64,000 nucleotides of DNA from Parabacteroides goldsteinii (GCF_015550595.1 NZ_JADNBB010000029.1:1-64000); one strand, 5' to 3'; shown: positions 26,712-37,624, counted from the stretch's first letter. Notes: a model not told the origin generated them from the letters alone. Numbers and translations are program-made.

Positions 26712-28127
26712 ATGAGTATCGAACTCTTCACCATATTACGATTTGAACTGATAGTATGTGTCCTGATCTTTCTTCTGTTGGTCATGAAACTGATGGATGC
26801 GGATAAATCGTGTAAACAACTGCTGTGGACGGTCAATATTCTCCTGTTCATTAATTTTGCAGCCAGTTTCTTGCATATTCCGACAGCGACATTATTCAAT
26901 GGGTTCTTCCGGACCAACGACCTGATCGAATTAGAGAAAACGATCCTTAACCTGGGTGTTCTGCTAATCCCTTTGCTGGCTTCCCGCTGGCTCTACAAAC
27001 ATGCAGAGATCAGCATCGAGTTTTATATCCTGATGCTTAGCAGCTTGTTAGGTGGCTTTATTACATTGTCGAGCGGCCATGTACTGATGTTGTATCTGGG
27101 AATAGAGATTTCAACCATTCCTATTGCTGCCCTGGCAAACTTCAATAAGCATGAACGACGTTCGTCGGAAGCAGGCATTAAGTTTATCCTCTCTTCCGCT
27201 TTTTCTACAGGAATGCTTTTATTCGGGATATCCTTACTGTATGGAGCTTACGGTAACCTTGGTTTCGACTATTTACAGGCGAACCTGACACCTAATTTAT
27301 TGACGCTGCTGGCTTTTACCTTTATGATGGGCGGCTTCTTCTTCAAGATGTCGGCAGTTCCATTCCACTTATGGGCAGCCGATGTGTACGAAGGTGCACC
27401 GATGGCTGTCACCAGTTACCTGTCAGTCGTATCCAAATGTTCCATCGTATTTGTTTTCGTATCCATCCTGATGACTGTATTCCAGCATTTGTCCGGCGAA
27501 TGGCTTGAGATTATATCGGTAGTAGCCATCCTGAGTATGACAGTCGGTAACTTGTTTGCCATGCGCCAGCAAAATCTGAAACGTTTACTGGGATTCTCCT
27601 CCATCTCACAGATAGGATTCGTATTGGTAGGTATTACAGGTAACAGTATCCTGGGACTCGATTCCACCCTCTACTTCATGCTGATCTATGTACTGAGTAA
27701 CATCTGTTTCTTCGGTGTACTCGGAGCCGTTGCCGATGCGACAGGCAAAGAAGATTTGAATTCATTCAAAGGCTTCTACCGCACAAATCCGTTCCTGGCT
27801 TTAATGATGGGGGTCAGTCTGCTTTCACTGGCGGGTGTACCTCCCACTTCCGGATTCTTCGGAAAGCTGTTCCTGCTGGCCTCCGCCATGGGTGACAGGA
27901 TGTACATCCTGATTCTTTTTGCAGGAATCAACCTCGTACTTTCGCTTTATAACTATCTGCGTATCATCAAATACATCTTTATCGATACGCCTGAAGATCG
28001 GTTATGCGTCGGCAGGACAAAGGTAATGACAGCCACACTGATGTTTTGCTGCATTGCCATTCTTTGTATCGGATTTATCTCTTCCGTTTACCAGTATATC
28101 GACTGGGCAGGAAGGTTGACATTCTAA
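26712..28127 (+). CDS. nuoN: NADH-quinone oxidoreductase subunit N
   Basis: A 471-residue antiporter-like subunit and last gene of the operon. LMLYLGIEISTIPIAALANF holds the conserved Glu, FFFKMSAVPFHLWAADVYEGAPMAVTSYLSVV the Lys and the loop, and LLGFSSISQIGFVLVGI the internal helix. A strong terminator follows the stop by about 15 bases, so nuoEFG are not downstream. Confidence 0.97.
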   Translation: MSIELFTILRFELIVCVLIFLLLVMKLMDADKSCKQLLWTVNILLFINFAASFLHIPTATLFNGFFRTNDLIELEKTILNLGVLLIPLLASRWLYKHAEISIEFYILMLSSLLGGFITLSSGHVLMLYLGIEISTIPIAALANFNKHERRSSEAGIKFILSSAFSTGMLLFGISLLYGAYGNLGFDYLQANLTPNLLTLLAFTFMMGGFFFKMSAVPFHLWAADVYEGAPMAVTSYLSVVSKCSIVFVFVSILMTVFQHLSGEWLEIISVVAILSMTVGNLFAMRQQNLKRLLGFSSISQIGFVLVGITGNSILGLDSTLYFMLIYVLSNICFFGVLGAVADATGKEDLNSFKGFYRTNPFLALMMGVSLLSLAGVPPTSGFFGKLFLLASAMGDRMYILILFAGINLVLSLYNYLRIIKYIFIDTPEDRLCVGRTKVMTATLMFCCIAILCIGFISSVYQYIDWAGRLTF

Positions 28128-28139
28128 TGTATTAAAAAA

Positions 28140-28187
28140 GAAAAGGCTGATAAGGATACGGACAAACTCCTTATCAGCCTCATTATG
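28140..28187 (+). terminator. Terminator of the nuo operon
   Basis: AGGCTGATAAGGA (28144-28156) pairs perfectly with TCCTTATCAGCCT (28168-28180), a 13-bp stem with an 11-nt loop. The following sequence, CATTATG, is only moderately T-rich, but stem strength and position make termination very likely. Confidence 0.88.
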
Positions 28188-28283
28188 CCTAAAAATATGT
28201 CTCTTCCCTATACGAGTAAATCATAAATAGTTTATATTTACAGCAGGAAACAAATATATTAGTAACCACCTAATAGACTATTT

Positions 28284-28931
28284 ATGAAACGGATTCTACT
28301 ATTTTGCCTGATCTGCATTATGCATTCATCCGGCCTCGTTGCCCAGATAGACAGTACACAGTTCCTGTTAAAAGGTTTTCAGGATGGATATGTATTTTAT
28401 AAAGACGGACGGCAATTCCGTGTCCCAATGAATTACAGTCTATTAATCAAAAAATTCCTGTTTATCGATCAAAATGACAATAATAATATAAAAGAATTCC
28501 TGGAACCGGAAATGGTTGCAACAATCAAGATCGGCGAAAGAATCTTTCTTCCGACCAAAGACGGAGCTACGGAAGTATTGCAAATGAACCCTCCTATTTT
28601 TGTCCAATATAGAGGCTCGATGCGTTGGGAAGGGAAAAACGTCGGATATGGCGGACGGTCCGAGACCTCAGCCGTAGACTCATACTCAAGCTTCCAGTCC
28701 GGAAATACCGTACATAAACTGGAAACGGAAAAACTGATTTTAACCCGGATCGATAAGATATTCCGGATCGAACGAAATGGAAAGCAATACCGTTTTATCA
28801 ATGAAAAACAATTCCTGAAAGCCTTTCCGGAAAAGAAAGAAGTCTTGAAAGAATATATCAAAAAGAATGATTTCGACTTTAATGCGATAGATGATGTCTT
28901 ACAGGTATATAACTATGCTACTGCTCTTTAG
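28284..28931 (+). CDS. Exported protein of unknown function
   Basis: A 215-residue protein with signal peptide MKRILLFCLICIMHSSGLVAQ. The mature part begins QIDSTQFLLKGFQDGYVFYKDGRQFRVPMNY and is mixed beta/alpha with a C-terminal charged region (FPEKKEVLKEYIKKNDFDF). No family is recognised beyond general resemblance to small Bacteroidetes periplasmic proteins. Its last 14 bases overlap the last 14 of the convergent sensor kinase gene, and no terminator separates them. A TATATTTA near 28233 is a seven-of-eight match to the -7 element. Confidence 0.7.
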   Translation: MKRILLFCLICIMHSSGLVAQIDSTQFLLKGFQDGYVFYKDGRQFRVPMNYSLLIKKFLFIDQNDNNNIKEFLEPEMVATIKIGERIFLPTKDGATEVLQMNPPIFVQYRGSMRWEGKNVGYGGRSETSAVDSYSSFQSGNTVHKLETEKLILTRIDKIFRIERNGKQYRFINEKQFLKAFPEKKEVLKEYIKKNDFDFNAIDDVLQVYNYATAL

Positions 28932-30987
28932 ACAGCGGTAATATAAAGACAAAACATGCACCGGCAGTATAGGAGGCATCTATATAAACATCTCCCCCCA
29001 AACGGGTGGAAATTGCTTTACATATTGGTAAACCCAGACCGGCTCCCTGTTTAAAATCATTCACTTTTTCAAACCGGTCAAAAATAATCTTTCGCTTATC
29101 CAACGGAATGCCACATCCTGTATCGCTCACAGAGAAGCAAATCCTCTTATTTATCTCATCCACCTTATAATCCAGACGGATCTCTCCTTCTTCCGTAAAT
29201 TTGGCAGCATTTGTCAGTAGATTCATTAGCAACTGTTGCAAACGAAGCGGATCGGTACTCATAAAATAAGGAGCATCAGAACAGGTGAAAACAATTTTTA
29301 CTTTCAGATTAACCCGATGCCGCATCGCATCCAATGCATGCCGACAGCATGCATGAATATCTACTACCTGATAATATAACGTAAAATTATCAGCCTCCAA
29401 ACGGGATAGGTCAAGCACATCACTAACAAGATTCAACAACAAATCTGAATTATTATTGATGATCTGTATATATTCTGTCCGCTCCTCTTCCGACGAATCG
29501 GCCAACAAACCGGTAAAACCAACGATCGCATTCAAGGGTGTACGTATCTCATGACTTACATTGGCAATAAAATTACTTTTCATCCGGTCTGCATTTTCAG
29601 CCTTTTCCCTTGCAAATTCCAGATTACGATTTGTCTCCTTTAAGACTTCTTTCTCATGTTCCTGCACATTTTTCAAGCGATGTATACGCAAAGAATATCG
29701 TATTAAAAAGATAAGTAAGACTGCCAAAATACTGGAAAACACAACCAACAGGATTAATTGAACCTGTTTATTTTTCAACTCCTGTTTCTGAATTAAAAGA
29801 ACTTGCTCTTGTTTTTCACGCTCATTTAATTGTCGTAAAGAGCGAAGTTGATCTACCTGGGACAAATAGGCATTGAGTTTTTTCTCTTTATAAACATTCA
29901 ACAATTGCCGGCTGGTTTCCAAAACGGATTTCTTATCTCCCTTAGCTTTTAATATATTGATTCTCAATTGAAGAACTTCATCATCTCCTTCCTCGATAGG
30001 CTTAAGTTCCCAAAGAGCTTGGTCATACTTTTTTATCATAAAGTAGTAATGCCCCATCGCAAACTTATTAATTGCCCATACGAATCCACGTAACGCATCT
30101 TTATAAAGCACCTGCTTCTGAATGGCTTCAACAGCTTCTTCTTTTTTACCTTGTAAAGAGTACATCCATATTCTGTATGAATACAGAAAACAACGAGAAT
30201 ATCTGGAATCATAACTCGATACATTTGCAATCGATTCTATCTTTATCAAAGTCTCCTCATAATAATCCAATAAAAGTTCTGCTTTGGTGAATTCCGATTG
30301 ATAAATATAAGTCCGTACCAGACTTTCTGCCACCTGTAACTTATATCCTAACTGATTGTCTTCTTTATTCAGAAGAGATAAACAAGTTTCTAAATTTGAG
30401 ATCGCATCCTCGTATCGTCTCGACAACATATAGATCAAGCCTAAATTCTCACTGGATAAAATCAGCCCTCTTATACTACCTGTCTTTTCCGCTAATAGGC
30501 GCTGACTGACAGCAATACTCATTGCCGATTCCAACCTGAAGTTTTCACCCGACATATATACACGACACAGATAGTTATATACTTGGAATTGATATTCGAC
30601 AGCCCTGTTATCTTTTTGCCCTATCGAATCGAGCCTATTGGCCCAAAACACCAAACTGTCAACATCTTTCTTAATGGCATAATATTTACTAATGGAACTC
30701 ATTGCACGATAACAACAGTCAAGAGAGTCCGCTTGATTTGCAACCTCAATCAGCTGTTTCCAATAGGTTACCTCTTCCTGTTTTCCTGTATTCAGTATAG
30801 CCAGTTTTTGTAAAACTTCGATTTTTTCATTCGCGTTATTCAGCTTTGATAAAACATGCAATAAACTATCCTGGTTTTGCTGCAAAACAGCACTTGCTTC
30901 AGATGCCTGGATTCGCCAGACGGTCAGAAAAAGAAGCAAGACAGTGATCATCAAGCAATCAATTATGTTAATCTCTGTTACTTTCAT
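28918..30987 (-). CDS. TPR sensor histidine kinase 1 of 3
   Basis: A 689-residue membrane kinase. An N-terminal hydrophobic segment (CLMITVLLLFLTVW) leads to a ~350-residue periplasmic helical repeat region of TPR type, then a membrane helix at about 405-428 (LILLVVFSSILAVLLIFLIR), a coiled coil, and HisKA with the phospho-acceptor His near 478 ([14 protein letters not shown]). HATPase motifs are NLLTNAAKFTEEG, SDTGCGIP and [10 protein letters not shown]. There is no receiver or DNA-binding domain, so the partner must be encoded elsewhere. It overlaps the second kinase by 20 bases and is the last gene of the unit. Confidence 0.92.
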   Translation of the reverse strand: MKVTEINIIDCLMITVLLLFLTVWRIQASEASAVLQQNQDSLLHVLSKLNNANEKIEVLQKLAILNTGKQEEVTYWKQLIEVANQADSLDCCYRAMSSISKYYAIKKDVDSLVFWANRLDSIGQKDNRAVEYQFQVYNYLCRVYMSGENFRLESAMSIAVSQRLLAEKTGSIRGLILSSENLGLIYMLSRRYEDAISNLETCLSLLNKEDNQLGYKLQVAESLVRTYIYQSEFTKAELLLDYYEETLIKIESIANVSSYDSRYSRCFLYSYRIWMYSLQGKKEEAVEAIQKQVLYKDALRGFVWAINKFAMGHYYFMIKKYDQALWELKPIEEGDDEVLQLRINILKAKGDKKSVLETSRQLLNVYKEKKLNAYLSQVDQLRSLRQLNEREKQEQVLLIQKQELKNKQVQLILLVVFSSILAVLLIFLIRYSLRIHRLKNVQEHEKEVLKETNRNLEFAREKAENADRMKSNFIANVSHEIRTPLNAIVGFTGLLADSSEEERTEYIQIINNNSDLLLNLVSDVLDLSRLEADNFTLYYQVVDIHACCRHALDAMRHRVNLKVKIVFTCSDAPYFMSTDPLRLQQLLMNLLTNAAKFTEEGEIRLDYKVDEINKRICFSVSDTGCGIPLDKRKIIFDRFEKVNDFKQGAGLGLPICKAISTRLGGDVYIDASYTAGACFVFILPLSKEQ

Positions 30988-33073
30988 TTGTCATCTGCAT
31001 TTCTGAAAAAGGTAACTCAAAAATAAAACGGGCCCCTTGTGTATAAAGCGGGTCGAGATACAAGCGACCTGCAAAACGGTCAGAAATAGCTCTGCAAATA
31101 GACAAGCCCAATCCAGCACCTTGTTTGAATTCATTCAACTTTTGGAAGCGATTGAATATTATTTTCTGTTTATCAGGAGGAATGCCGCAACCGGTATCCG
31201 TGACGATGAACTTAATCAAACGACCAGCCTCATCCACCTGATAATCCAAATGTATTTCTCCCTCTTCCGTAGATTTCGCCGCATTCGTCAACAAATTTAC
31301 CAGTAATTGTTGTAAACGGAGCGGGTCGGTACTCATAATATAAGGCGCATTTGAATAGGTAAAAACAATATTTACACCGGGATTCACCCGATGCCGGATG
31401 GTAGTCAGCGCATGTTGACAACACTCTTGAATATCAACTTCCTGGTAATGTAACATAAAATTATCGGCCTCCAGGCGGGATAAGTCAAGAACATCGCTAA
31501 CGAGGTTCAATAGCAGTTCTGAATTATTATTAATGACCTGCATATATTCGGTGCGCTCTTCTTTGGTTGAGTCACCCAACAGACTTGTAAAACCAACAAT
31601 AGCATTCAAAGGCGTACGTATCTCGTGGCTGATATTCGCAATGAAATTACTTTTCATTTTGTCAGCCTTTTCTGCCCGTACTCTTGCTACTTCCAGATTT
31701 TCATTAGTTCTCATCAATGCAGATTGTTCCTTCAAAAGGATATTCTTTAATTTCCGGGTACGAATTAAATAACGAAACCAGAATAAAAGAGATAAAAACA
31801 AAATGAAGGCAAAAATAATTAATGCAATTAATTGTGAATGTTTATTGTCCAGCTCCTTCTGTTGCAAAGAAAGCTTTTGAATTGCTTTATCATCTTCATT
31901 TGACTTCTGAATAGAACGAAGTTGATCAATCTGTTTTATATAAGCTTGCTTATTTTGAGATTTTCTAAAATTCAAAAACTGCTGATAGATATTTAAGGCC
32001 TCCTGCTTCTTCCCCATTGCCATATAAATAGCCGCTCTTAAGTCGAAAACCGGAGCTTCCAGATCGGTTTTTTCATTGATAAACTCCAAGGCTTTCGGAT
32101 AATCTTTCAATAGATAATAATAACTTGCCATTGCCAGATTATAAGCAGGTAATATGTAAGATTTAGATATATACTCTTTATGCGGTTGCAAGCGTTTAAT
32201 AGCCGCTTCAACCTTTTCCTGTATGCCAATTTCGGAATAAAGTCTTATCCGATAAGTTTCCAAAATAGCACGAGCCTCACCTGCACGATAAGTTTTATAC
32301 CTTGCCTTATCACTTGCTTCAATTTTTGATAGAACATCTTCATAATCATTCAGTGCCACTTCAGCCTTCTGATACTCCTTCAAATATAAACAGGAACGAA
32401 TCAGACATTCATTCACCTGCACTTCATAAATATATTCATCTCCTAACTGCTTTAATATAAAGATACAATTCGCAAATGCTTTAGCAGATTTTTCAAAGCA
32501 CTCGGTAACCATATAAATTAATCCCCAGTTTTCATTACAACAAGCAAGACCCAACTGGAAGTTTGCTTTTTCCGCCCAAATTTGCTCTTTAACAGCCTCA
32601 TTCATTGCCAGCTCAAACTCTCCCCGAATTACATATAAACGACAAAGTGCATTATGTGTTTGAAACAAATCTAACGGATACTCTTTACGAACGTTTGTAA
32701 TAGAATCAAACTTATTTACCCAATAAACCAGTGTATCTAACTCATAAATATTCGTATAATAACGACTTATGTAATATAGTGCTTCATAACTTTTGTTTAT
32801 GGAATCTGCTTTGCAGGCCATCTCATACATTTTTATGGAATAGAGTCCCTCTTCGGGGGTATATCTTGATAATAATATCAAATCGTAGTATATTCCAATC
32901 TGTTGAGCAGGTTGTTCTGTTTTTGAAAGAAGTCCCAACAGACTATCTTTCTTGTGCTTCATAGGATCACCTTCGTTAGCCTTCAATAACAATGTACTAA
33001 AGAACGAACAGAGTAAAAAGAATACCTTAAAGGCTTCCCTTTTCCAAATAACTATTAAAGTAATTCTTTTCAT
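30968..33073 (-). CDS. TPR sensor histidine kinase 2 of 3
   Basis: A 701-residue paralogue of the preceding kinase with the same architecture: N-terminal signal anchor (FKVFFLLCSFFSTLLLKA), periplasmic TPR-like helices (YALYYISRYYTNIYE, NENWGLIYMVTECF), membrane helix LIALIIFAFILFLSLLFWFR near 420, HisKA His near 482 ([14 protein letters not shown]), and HATPase motifs [21 protein letters not shown] and GAGLGLSICR. The kinase half is very close to kinase 1 while the sensor half has diverged, which suggests tandem duplication with changed input. It starts 6 bases after kinase 3. Confidence 0.92.
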   Translation of the reverse strand: MKRITLIVIWKREAFKVFFLLCSFFSTLLLKANEGDPMKHKKDSLLGLLSKTEQPAQQIGIYYDLILLSRYTPEEGLYSIKMYEMACKADSINKSYEALYYISRYYTNIYELDTLVYWVNKFDSITNVRKEYPLDLFQTHNALCRLYVIRGEFELAMNEAVKEQIWAEKANFQLGLACCNENWGLIYMVTECFEKSAKAFANCIFILKQLGDEYIYEVQVNECLIRSCLYLKEYQKAEVALNDYEDVLSKIEASDKARYKTYRAGEARAILETYRIRLYSEIGIQEKVEAAIKRLQPHKEYISKSYILPAYNLAMASYYYLLKDYPKALEFINEKTDLEAPVFDLRAAIYMAMGKKQEALNIYQQFLNFRKSQNKQAYIKQIDQLRSIQKSNEDDKAIQKLSLQQKELDNKHSQLIALIIFAFILFLSLLFWFRYLIRTRKLKNILLKEQSALMRTNENLEVARVRAEKADKMKSNFIANISHEIRTPLNAIVGFTSLLGDSTKEERTEYMQVINNNSELLLNLVSDVLDLSRLEADNFMLHYQEVDIQECCQHALTTIRHRVNPGVNIVFTYSNAPYIMSTDPLRLQQLLVNLLTNAAKSTEEGEIHLDYQVDEAGRLIKFIVTDTGCGIPPDKQKIIFNRFQKLNEFKQGAGLGLSICRAISDRFAGRLYLDPLYTQGARFIFELPFSEMQMTNESNRD

Positions 33074-33079
33074 ATTACT

Positions 33080-35143
33080 TTAACCTGCCAGTGGAAGTTT
33101 AAAAACAAACCGGGCTCCTTTTATATAAGATGAATCTATTGAAACGGAGCCACCTAAACGACGAGCAATTTCACTACATATCGGTAATCCCAGACCTGCA
33201 CCTTGTTTAAAATCATCCACTTTCTCAAATCGGTTAAATATAGAGTCCTGTTTTTCCAAAGGTATACCACAACCGGTATCAGTTACAGAAAATATAAGCT
33301 CCTGAGACTCCTTATCTATTCTGTAATCCAGATTAATTTCCCCTTCTTCCGTATACTTAGCGGCATTAATCAATAAGTTTGCCAATAATTGCTGAAGCCG
33401 TGAAGGATCCGTACGTAAAATTAGGGGGGTATCCGGATGGGTAAAAGTCAGTTTAACACCTTTAGCCAACCTATGGCTAATCGAACTTAAAACTTCCTGG
33501 CCACAACTCCGGACATCAACATCCTGGATGTCCAATGTAAAATTGTCCGCTTCCAGTTTGGACAAGTCCAATACATCGTTAACCAGTTTCAACAATAAAT
33601 CGGTATTTATATTAATAATATTGATAAATTCTGCCTGTTCTTCTTCCGTCACGTCATTCAACAGAGCGGAGAAGCCTACAATGGCATTCAACGGAGTACG
33701 TATCTCATGACTAACATTGGCGACAAAAGTGGTCTTCATCTGATCGGCCTTTTCTGCCTTCTCTTTTGCCACCTGCAAATATTCCGTCGACTCTTTCAAT
33801 GAAAGTTGCTCCCTTTCAAGTACATTTTTTAATTTCCTTATCTTCAATGCATAACGAACAACTCCGATCAGGAGCACGATCAAGACACATACAAATATCA
33901 AGGATACAACCAGCAACTCCTGTTTATGAGCAATCTCTATCTTCTGGCTTTGCAATAACTGTGTTTGCTTTTCCTTTTCAATCAACTCATGCAAAATACG
34001 TAACTGGTCGATCTGACGTGTATAAGCCGATATATTCAAATTTTCTATATATTTCAAAACCTCGTCATACATCTCAATAGCTTCGTCCAACTTCCCTGCA
34101 GCCACCAACACCTTGATCTTTTCTTCTAAAGGCTCTAATGAATAGTCTACCGCCAGTGTTTTATTTACATACTTCAGGGCCAGTGGATAATTACCTATAT
34201 AATAATAATAACGAGTCATAGCAAGGTAATAAACAGATGTATAACCGGGGGCATACGTTTCGTTCATATACAAGGTAGCTTTTTGAACCATCTCAACAGC
34301 CTTCTCCTTCTGACCTTTTGCAACATAGCAATTCAGGTAATATGAATAAAGCATACAATAAGAAGCCTTTTCAAACGTCCGATCATCCAACGGATTTGCC
34401 AGAAGAATACCTTTCTCCAATACGGAACTATAAAAATCGAGCATTACCTCCATCTTATCCAACTCATGTATGTGTAAATAGGCTGCAGCCAGATAAGACA
34501 TAATCTGGACTTCCCATACAGGTGCATCTTTTTTCTCTTTCAACAATGCCTGACTCTTCTCTAAAGGAGGAATTGCTTCCTCATCACGTCCGATCATCAG
34601 ATAAATCAATCCTATGTTTTCATTACAGGCTATGATTCCATTTTTATAACCGAGATCTTCCACTTCACGCAAAAGATTGACTGCCTGATTCATCGCTATC
34701 TCATACTCTGCATTTGAAATATAGTATCGACATACGCAATCACGCAGATCAAACGAGGCATATTTTAGTTCATGATGTTTATGAGCAATAGAATCAACCG
34801 TTGCCAAAGTAGATAATATGCTATCGAGCTGATTCGAATTACAGTAATAATGTCCCAAGGAAACAGATGCTTTGCAGAATGCATCGATAGAATCATTCTC
34901 TAAAGATACTTTCATAAGCATCTTCAGATATTTCTCTTCGTTGGAGGTTGATTTATTTAAAAAGACCAATTTACGGTACAATTCGATTTGTCCGCCCGGA
35001 TCTGTTGTATTATCCAAAACATAACACAAACTGTCTGTCATTTCATGATACCTGTCATTATCCGCCTTTACACAGCATAAATTAAAGCAAAATAAAATTA
35101 ACAATATAAATACATATTGACTACAAGCTCTTTTTATCTTCAT
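33080..35143 (-). CDS. TPR sensor histidine kinase 3 of 3
   Basis: A 687-residue kinase and first gene of the three-gene unit. The start at 35143 gives the signal [20 protein letters not shown]; the longer frame from 35221 would run into the typA terminator. TPR-like repeats fill the periplasmic part ([20 protein letters not shown]), a membrane helix lies near 400-420, HisKA His near 478 ([14 protein letters not shown]), and HATPase motifs are [21 protein letters not shown] and [10 protein letters not shown]. No receiver domain. I found no clear TAnnTTTG promoter between 35143 and 35223. Confidence 0.92.
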   Translation of the reverse strand: MKIKRACSQYVFILLILFCFNLCCVKADNDRYHEMTDSLCYVLDNTTDPGGQIELYRKLVFLNKSTSNEEKYLKMLMKVSLENDSIDAFCKASVSLGHYYCNSNQLDSILSTLATVDSIAHKHHELKYASFDLRDCVCRYYISNAEYEIAMNQAVNLLREVEDLGYKNGIIACNENIGLIYLMIGRDEEAIPPLEKSQALLKEKKDAPVWEVQIMSYLAAAYLHIHELDKMEVMLDFYSSVLEKGILLANPLDDRTFEKASYCMLYSYYLNCYVAKGQKEKAVEMVQKATLYMNETYAPGYTSVYYLAMTRYYYYIGNYPLALKYVNKTLAVDYSLEPLEEKIKVLVAAGKLDEAIEMYDEVLKYIENLNISAYTRQIDQLRILHELIEKEKQTQLLQSQKIEIAHKQELLVVSLIFVCVLIVLLIGVVRYALKIRKLKNVLEREQLSLKESTEYLQVAKEKAEKADQMKTTFVANVSHEIRTPLNAIVGFSALLNDVTEEEQAEFINIININTDLLLKLVNDVLDLSKLEADNFTLDIQDVDVRSCGQEVLSSISHRLAKGVKLTFTHPDTPLILRTDPSRLQQLLANLLINAAKYTEEGEINLDYRIDKESQELIFSVTDTGCGIPLEKQDSIFNRFEKVDDFKQGAGLGLPICSEIARRLGGSVSIDSSYIKGARFVFKLPLAG

Positions 35144-35228
35144 ACTAGTGATGACGGTACATTTTTCAGACAAATAAGCTACAATGATCGTAAATAAAAA
35201 TGAGACAGGCAAGTTTTCCATTGAAAAG

Positions 35229-35262
35229 AAAAGGCGATATATTAATATACATCGCCTTTACC
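35229..35262 (-). terminator. Terminator of typA
   Basis: AAAGGCGAT and ATCGCCTTT (35231-35259) form a 9-bp stem around a 12-nt AT-rich loop. On the minus strand TTCTTTTC follows. It lies about 20 bases past the typA stop and upstream of kinase 3. Confidence 0.8.
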
Positions 35263-35282
35263 CAATAATATTTTATTTCGAA

Positions 35283-37079
35283 TTAACGTCCTTGACGTTT
35301 GCGCTCTGTTTCATCCAAAATAACTTTACGCATACGCATATAGTTCGGAGTTATTTCCACATATTCGTCGGCCTTGATATATTCCAAAGCATCTTCCAAA
35401 CTGAAAACAATAGGAGGAGCTAATGATACTTTATCATCCGAGCCGGAAGCACGCATATTGGTCAACTTCTTTGATTTCGTTACATTAACAACCAGGTCAC
35501 CATCTTTAGTATGCTCACCAACTACCTGGCCGGCATAAACTTCTTCCTGCGGAGAAATAAAGAAACGACCGCGGGACTGCAGGTTGTTCAATGCGTAAGC
35601 AAATGCCGTACCCGTTTCCATTGCGATGATCGAACCATTGCTACGACGCTCAATCTCACCTTTCCATGGTTGATATTCAAGGAAACGGTGTGCCATGATC
35701 GCTTCACCTGCGGAAGCTGTCAGAACAGCATTGTTCAAACCGATAATACCACGTGAAGGGATATTGAATTCAAGATGCATACGATCGTTCTTGCTTTCCA
35801 TCATGGTCATCTCTCCCTTACGCTTTGTTACCATATCGATAATACGGCTGGAAGATTCTTCCGGAAGATTGATAGTCAGCTGTTCAATCGGTTCACATTT
35901 TACACCGTCGATTTCTTTGATAATAACCTGCGGCTGGCCAACCTGCAATTCGTATCCTTCACGACGCATCGTCTCGATCAATACAGACAAGTGAAGTACG
36001 CCACGACCGTACACCAACCATGAGTCGGCAGAGTCGGTCGGAACTACGCGAAGAGCCAGGTTCTTATCCAACTCTTTCTGCAGACGTTCGAATATATGAC
36101 GTGATGTTACGAATTTACCATCTTTCCCGAAGAACGGAGAGTTGTTGATAGTAAACAACATAGACATTGTCGGTTCATCGATAGCAATGGTGGGCAGTGG
36201 TTCCGGTTCGTTGATATCCGCAATCGTTTCACCGATCTCGAATCCGTCGATACCAATCACGGCACAGATATCTCCTGACTGTACCGAATCGACTTTCGTA
36301 CGCCCCAGTCCTTCAAAAATATCCACTTCCTTAATTTTAGATTTCACCATTGAGCCGTCACGCTTACAAAGCATCACATCCTGTCCTTCTTTAAGTTCGC
36401 CACGGTGAACACGTCCTACGGCGATACGTCCTACATATTTGGAGAAGTCCAACGATGTGATCAACATCTGGGGAGTACCTTCCAATACCTTGGGTTCCGG
36501 TATATGTTCAATGATAGCATCCAGTAATGCGAAAATATCTTCAGTAGGCTTCTGCCAGTCTTCCGACATCCAACCTTGCTTGGCTGAACCGTAAATAGTG
36601 GGGAAATCCAACTGTTCTTCCGTTGCATCCAGGCTGAACATCAGGTCGAATACCATTTCCTGTACTTCCGACGGACGGCAGTTAGGCTTATCTACCTTAT
36701 TAATAACAACGATCGGTTTTAAACCTAATTGAATTGCTTTCTGAAGAACAAAACGTGTCTGGGGCATCGGACCTTCAAAGGCATCCACCAATAACAGGCA
36801 ACCATCGGCCATGTTTAGTACACGTTCTACTTCACCACCGAAGTCGGCGTGACCCGGGGTATCAATAATATTGATTTTGCAATCCTTATAATTAATAGAT
36901 ACATTCTTTGCGAGAATAGTGATACCTCGTTCCCGTTCCAGATCATTATTATCCAGGAACTGATCCGGCTCTGCCTGTCCTTCACGGAAAAGCTTACCGG
37001 CTAATAACATCTTATCCACAAGCGTCGTTTTGCCGTGGTCTACGTGCGCGATAATCGCGATGTTTCTGAGTTTTTGCAT
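35283..37079 (-). CDS. typA: Translational GTPase TypA/BipA
   Basis: A 598-residue ribosome-associated GTPase that aids 50S assembly and stress adaptation. G1 is [12 protein letters not shown], switch segments include [12 protein letters not shown]3 is [12 protein letters not shown], and G4 is [11 protein letters not shown]. Elongation-factor-like domains II, III and V follow, with the BipA-specific C-terminal domain ending [23 protein letters not shown] at 37101-37108 complements a TACTTTTG -7 element 22 bases upstream. It is divergent from rpsO. Confidence 0.97.
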   Translation of the reverse strand: MQKLRNIAIIAHVDHGKTTLVDKMLLAGKLFREGQAEPDQFLDNNDLERERGITILAKNVSINYKDCKINIIDTPGHADFGGEVERVLNMADGCLLLVDAFEGPMPQTRFVLQKAIQLGLKPIVVINKVDKPNCRPSEVQEMVFDLMFSLDATEEQLDFPTIYGSAKQGWMSEDWQKPTEDIFALLDAIIEHIPEPKVLEGTPQMLITSLDFSKYVGRIAVGRVHRGELKEGQDVMLCKRDGSMVKSKIKEVDIFEGLGRTKVDSVQSGDICAVIGIDGFEIGETIADINEPEPLPTIAIDEPTMSMLFTINNSPFFGKDGKFVTSRHIFERLQKELDKNLALRVVPTDSADSWLVYGRGVLHLSVLIETMRREGYELQVGQPQVIIKEIDGVKCEPIEQLTINLPEESSSRIIDMVTKRKGEMTMMESKNDRMHLEFNIPSRGIIGLNNAVLTASAGEAIMAHRFLEYQPWKGEIERRSNGSIIAMETGTAFAYALNNLQSRGRFFISPQEEVYAGQVVGEHTKDGDLVVNVTKSKKLTNMRASGSDDKVSLAPPIVFSLEDALEYIKADEYVEITPNYMRMRKVILDETERKRQGR

Positions 37080-37171
37080 CGAAGACTAATTTATTGGCTG
37101 CAAAAGTACGATATTTTTACGATATGTATGTGATATTCATGTTGCAAAATATAAAAAAGACGATGAAAATT

Positions 37172-37203
37172 GTTGCCAGACAAAAAAGTTATGCATATCT
37201 TTG
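37172..37203 (+). promoter_or_regulatory. Promoter of rpsO
   Basis: GTTG at 37172-37175 and TATCTTTG at 37196-37203 are separated by 20 bases, standard Bacteroidetes spacing. The start point would be near 37209, giving a leader of about 40 nt before the ATG at 37251. Confidence 0.65.
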
Positions 37204-37250
37204 TCGCCGCTTAGATAATATAGTATCAATTTATTAAAGTAAAAAGAATC

Positions 37251-37520
37251 ATGTATTTAGATTCAACAAAGAAAAAAGAATTATTCGAAAAGTATGGCAA
37301 GTCAGCTGCTGACACAGGTTCTGCAGAAAGCCAGATCGCTCTGTTCACAGTACGTATTGCACACTTAACAGAACACTTGAAAGCTAATCACAAAGATTAT
37401 AGCACTGAAAGAGCTCTGAAAATGTTGGTTGGTAAACGTCGTCGTTTATTGGATTATCTGATCAAGACTGATATCGAAAGATATCGTTCTATCATCAAAG
37501 AGCTTGGTATCAGAAAATAA
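37251..37520 (+). CDS. rpsO: 30S ribosomal protein S15
   Basis: An 89-residue small-subunit protein that binds the 16S rRNA central domain early in assembly. It has the normal four-helix S15 sequence, including DTGSAESQIALFTVRIAHLTEHLK and VGKRRRLLDYL. It is a single-gene unit with its own promoter and terminator. Unlike in E. coli it is not next to pnp, which lies 28 kb away in this window. Confidence 0.98.
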   Translation: MYLDSTKKKELFEKYGKSAADTGSAESQIALFTVRIAHLTEHLKANHKDYSTERALKMLVGKRRRLLDYLIKTDIERYRSIIKELGIRK

Positions 37521-37545
37521 GAAACTACTTCTCCGGAAGTTCACA

Positions 37546-37580
37546 AAAGGGTAACTCGGTGACGGGTTACCCTTTTTTTC
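37546..37580 (+). terminator. Terminator of rpsO
   Basis: AAAGGGTAAC and GTTACCC(TTT) form the stem around TCGGTGACGG, followed by seven T residues. It begins about 27 bases after the rpsO stop. Confidence 0.93.
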
Positions 37581-37589
37581 TTTCAGTAA

Positions 37590-37624
37590 ATTGCATTAGG
37601 AAATGAAATATTAATGTAAATTTG
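37590..37624 (+). promoter_or_regulatory. Promoter of the XRE-cupin/ligase operon
   Basis: ATTG at 37590-37593 and TAAATTTG at 37617-37624 are 23 bases apart. The -7 element is a full consensus match; the -33 box is weaker. The ATG is at 37671. Confidence 0.55.
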
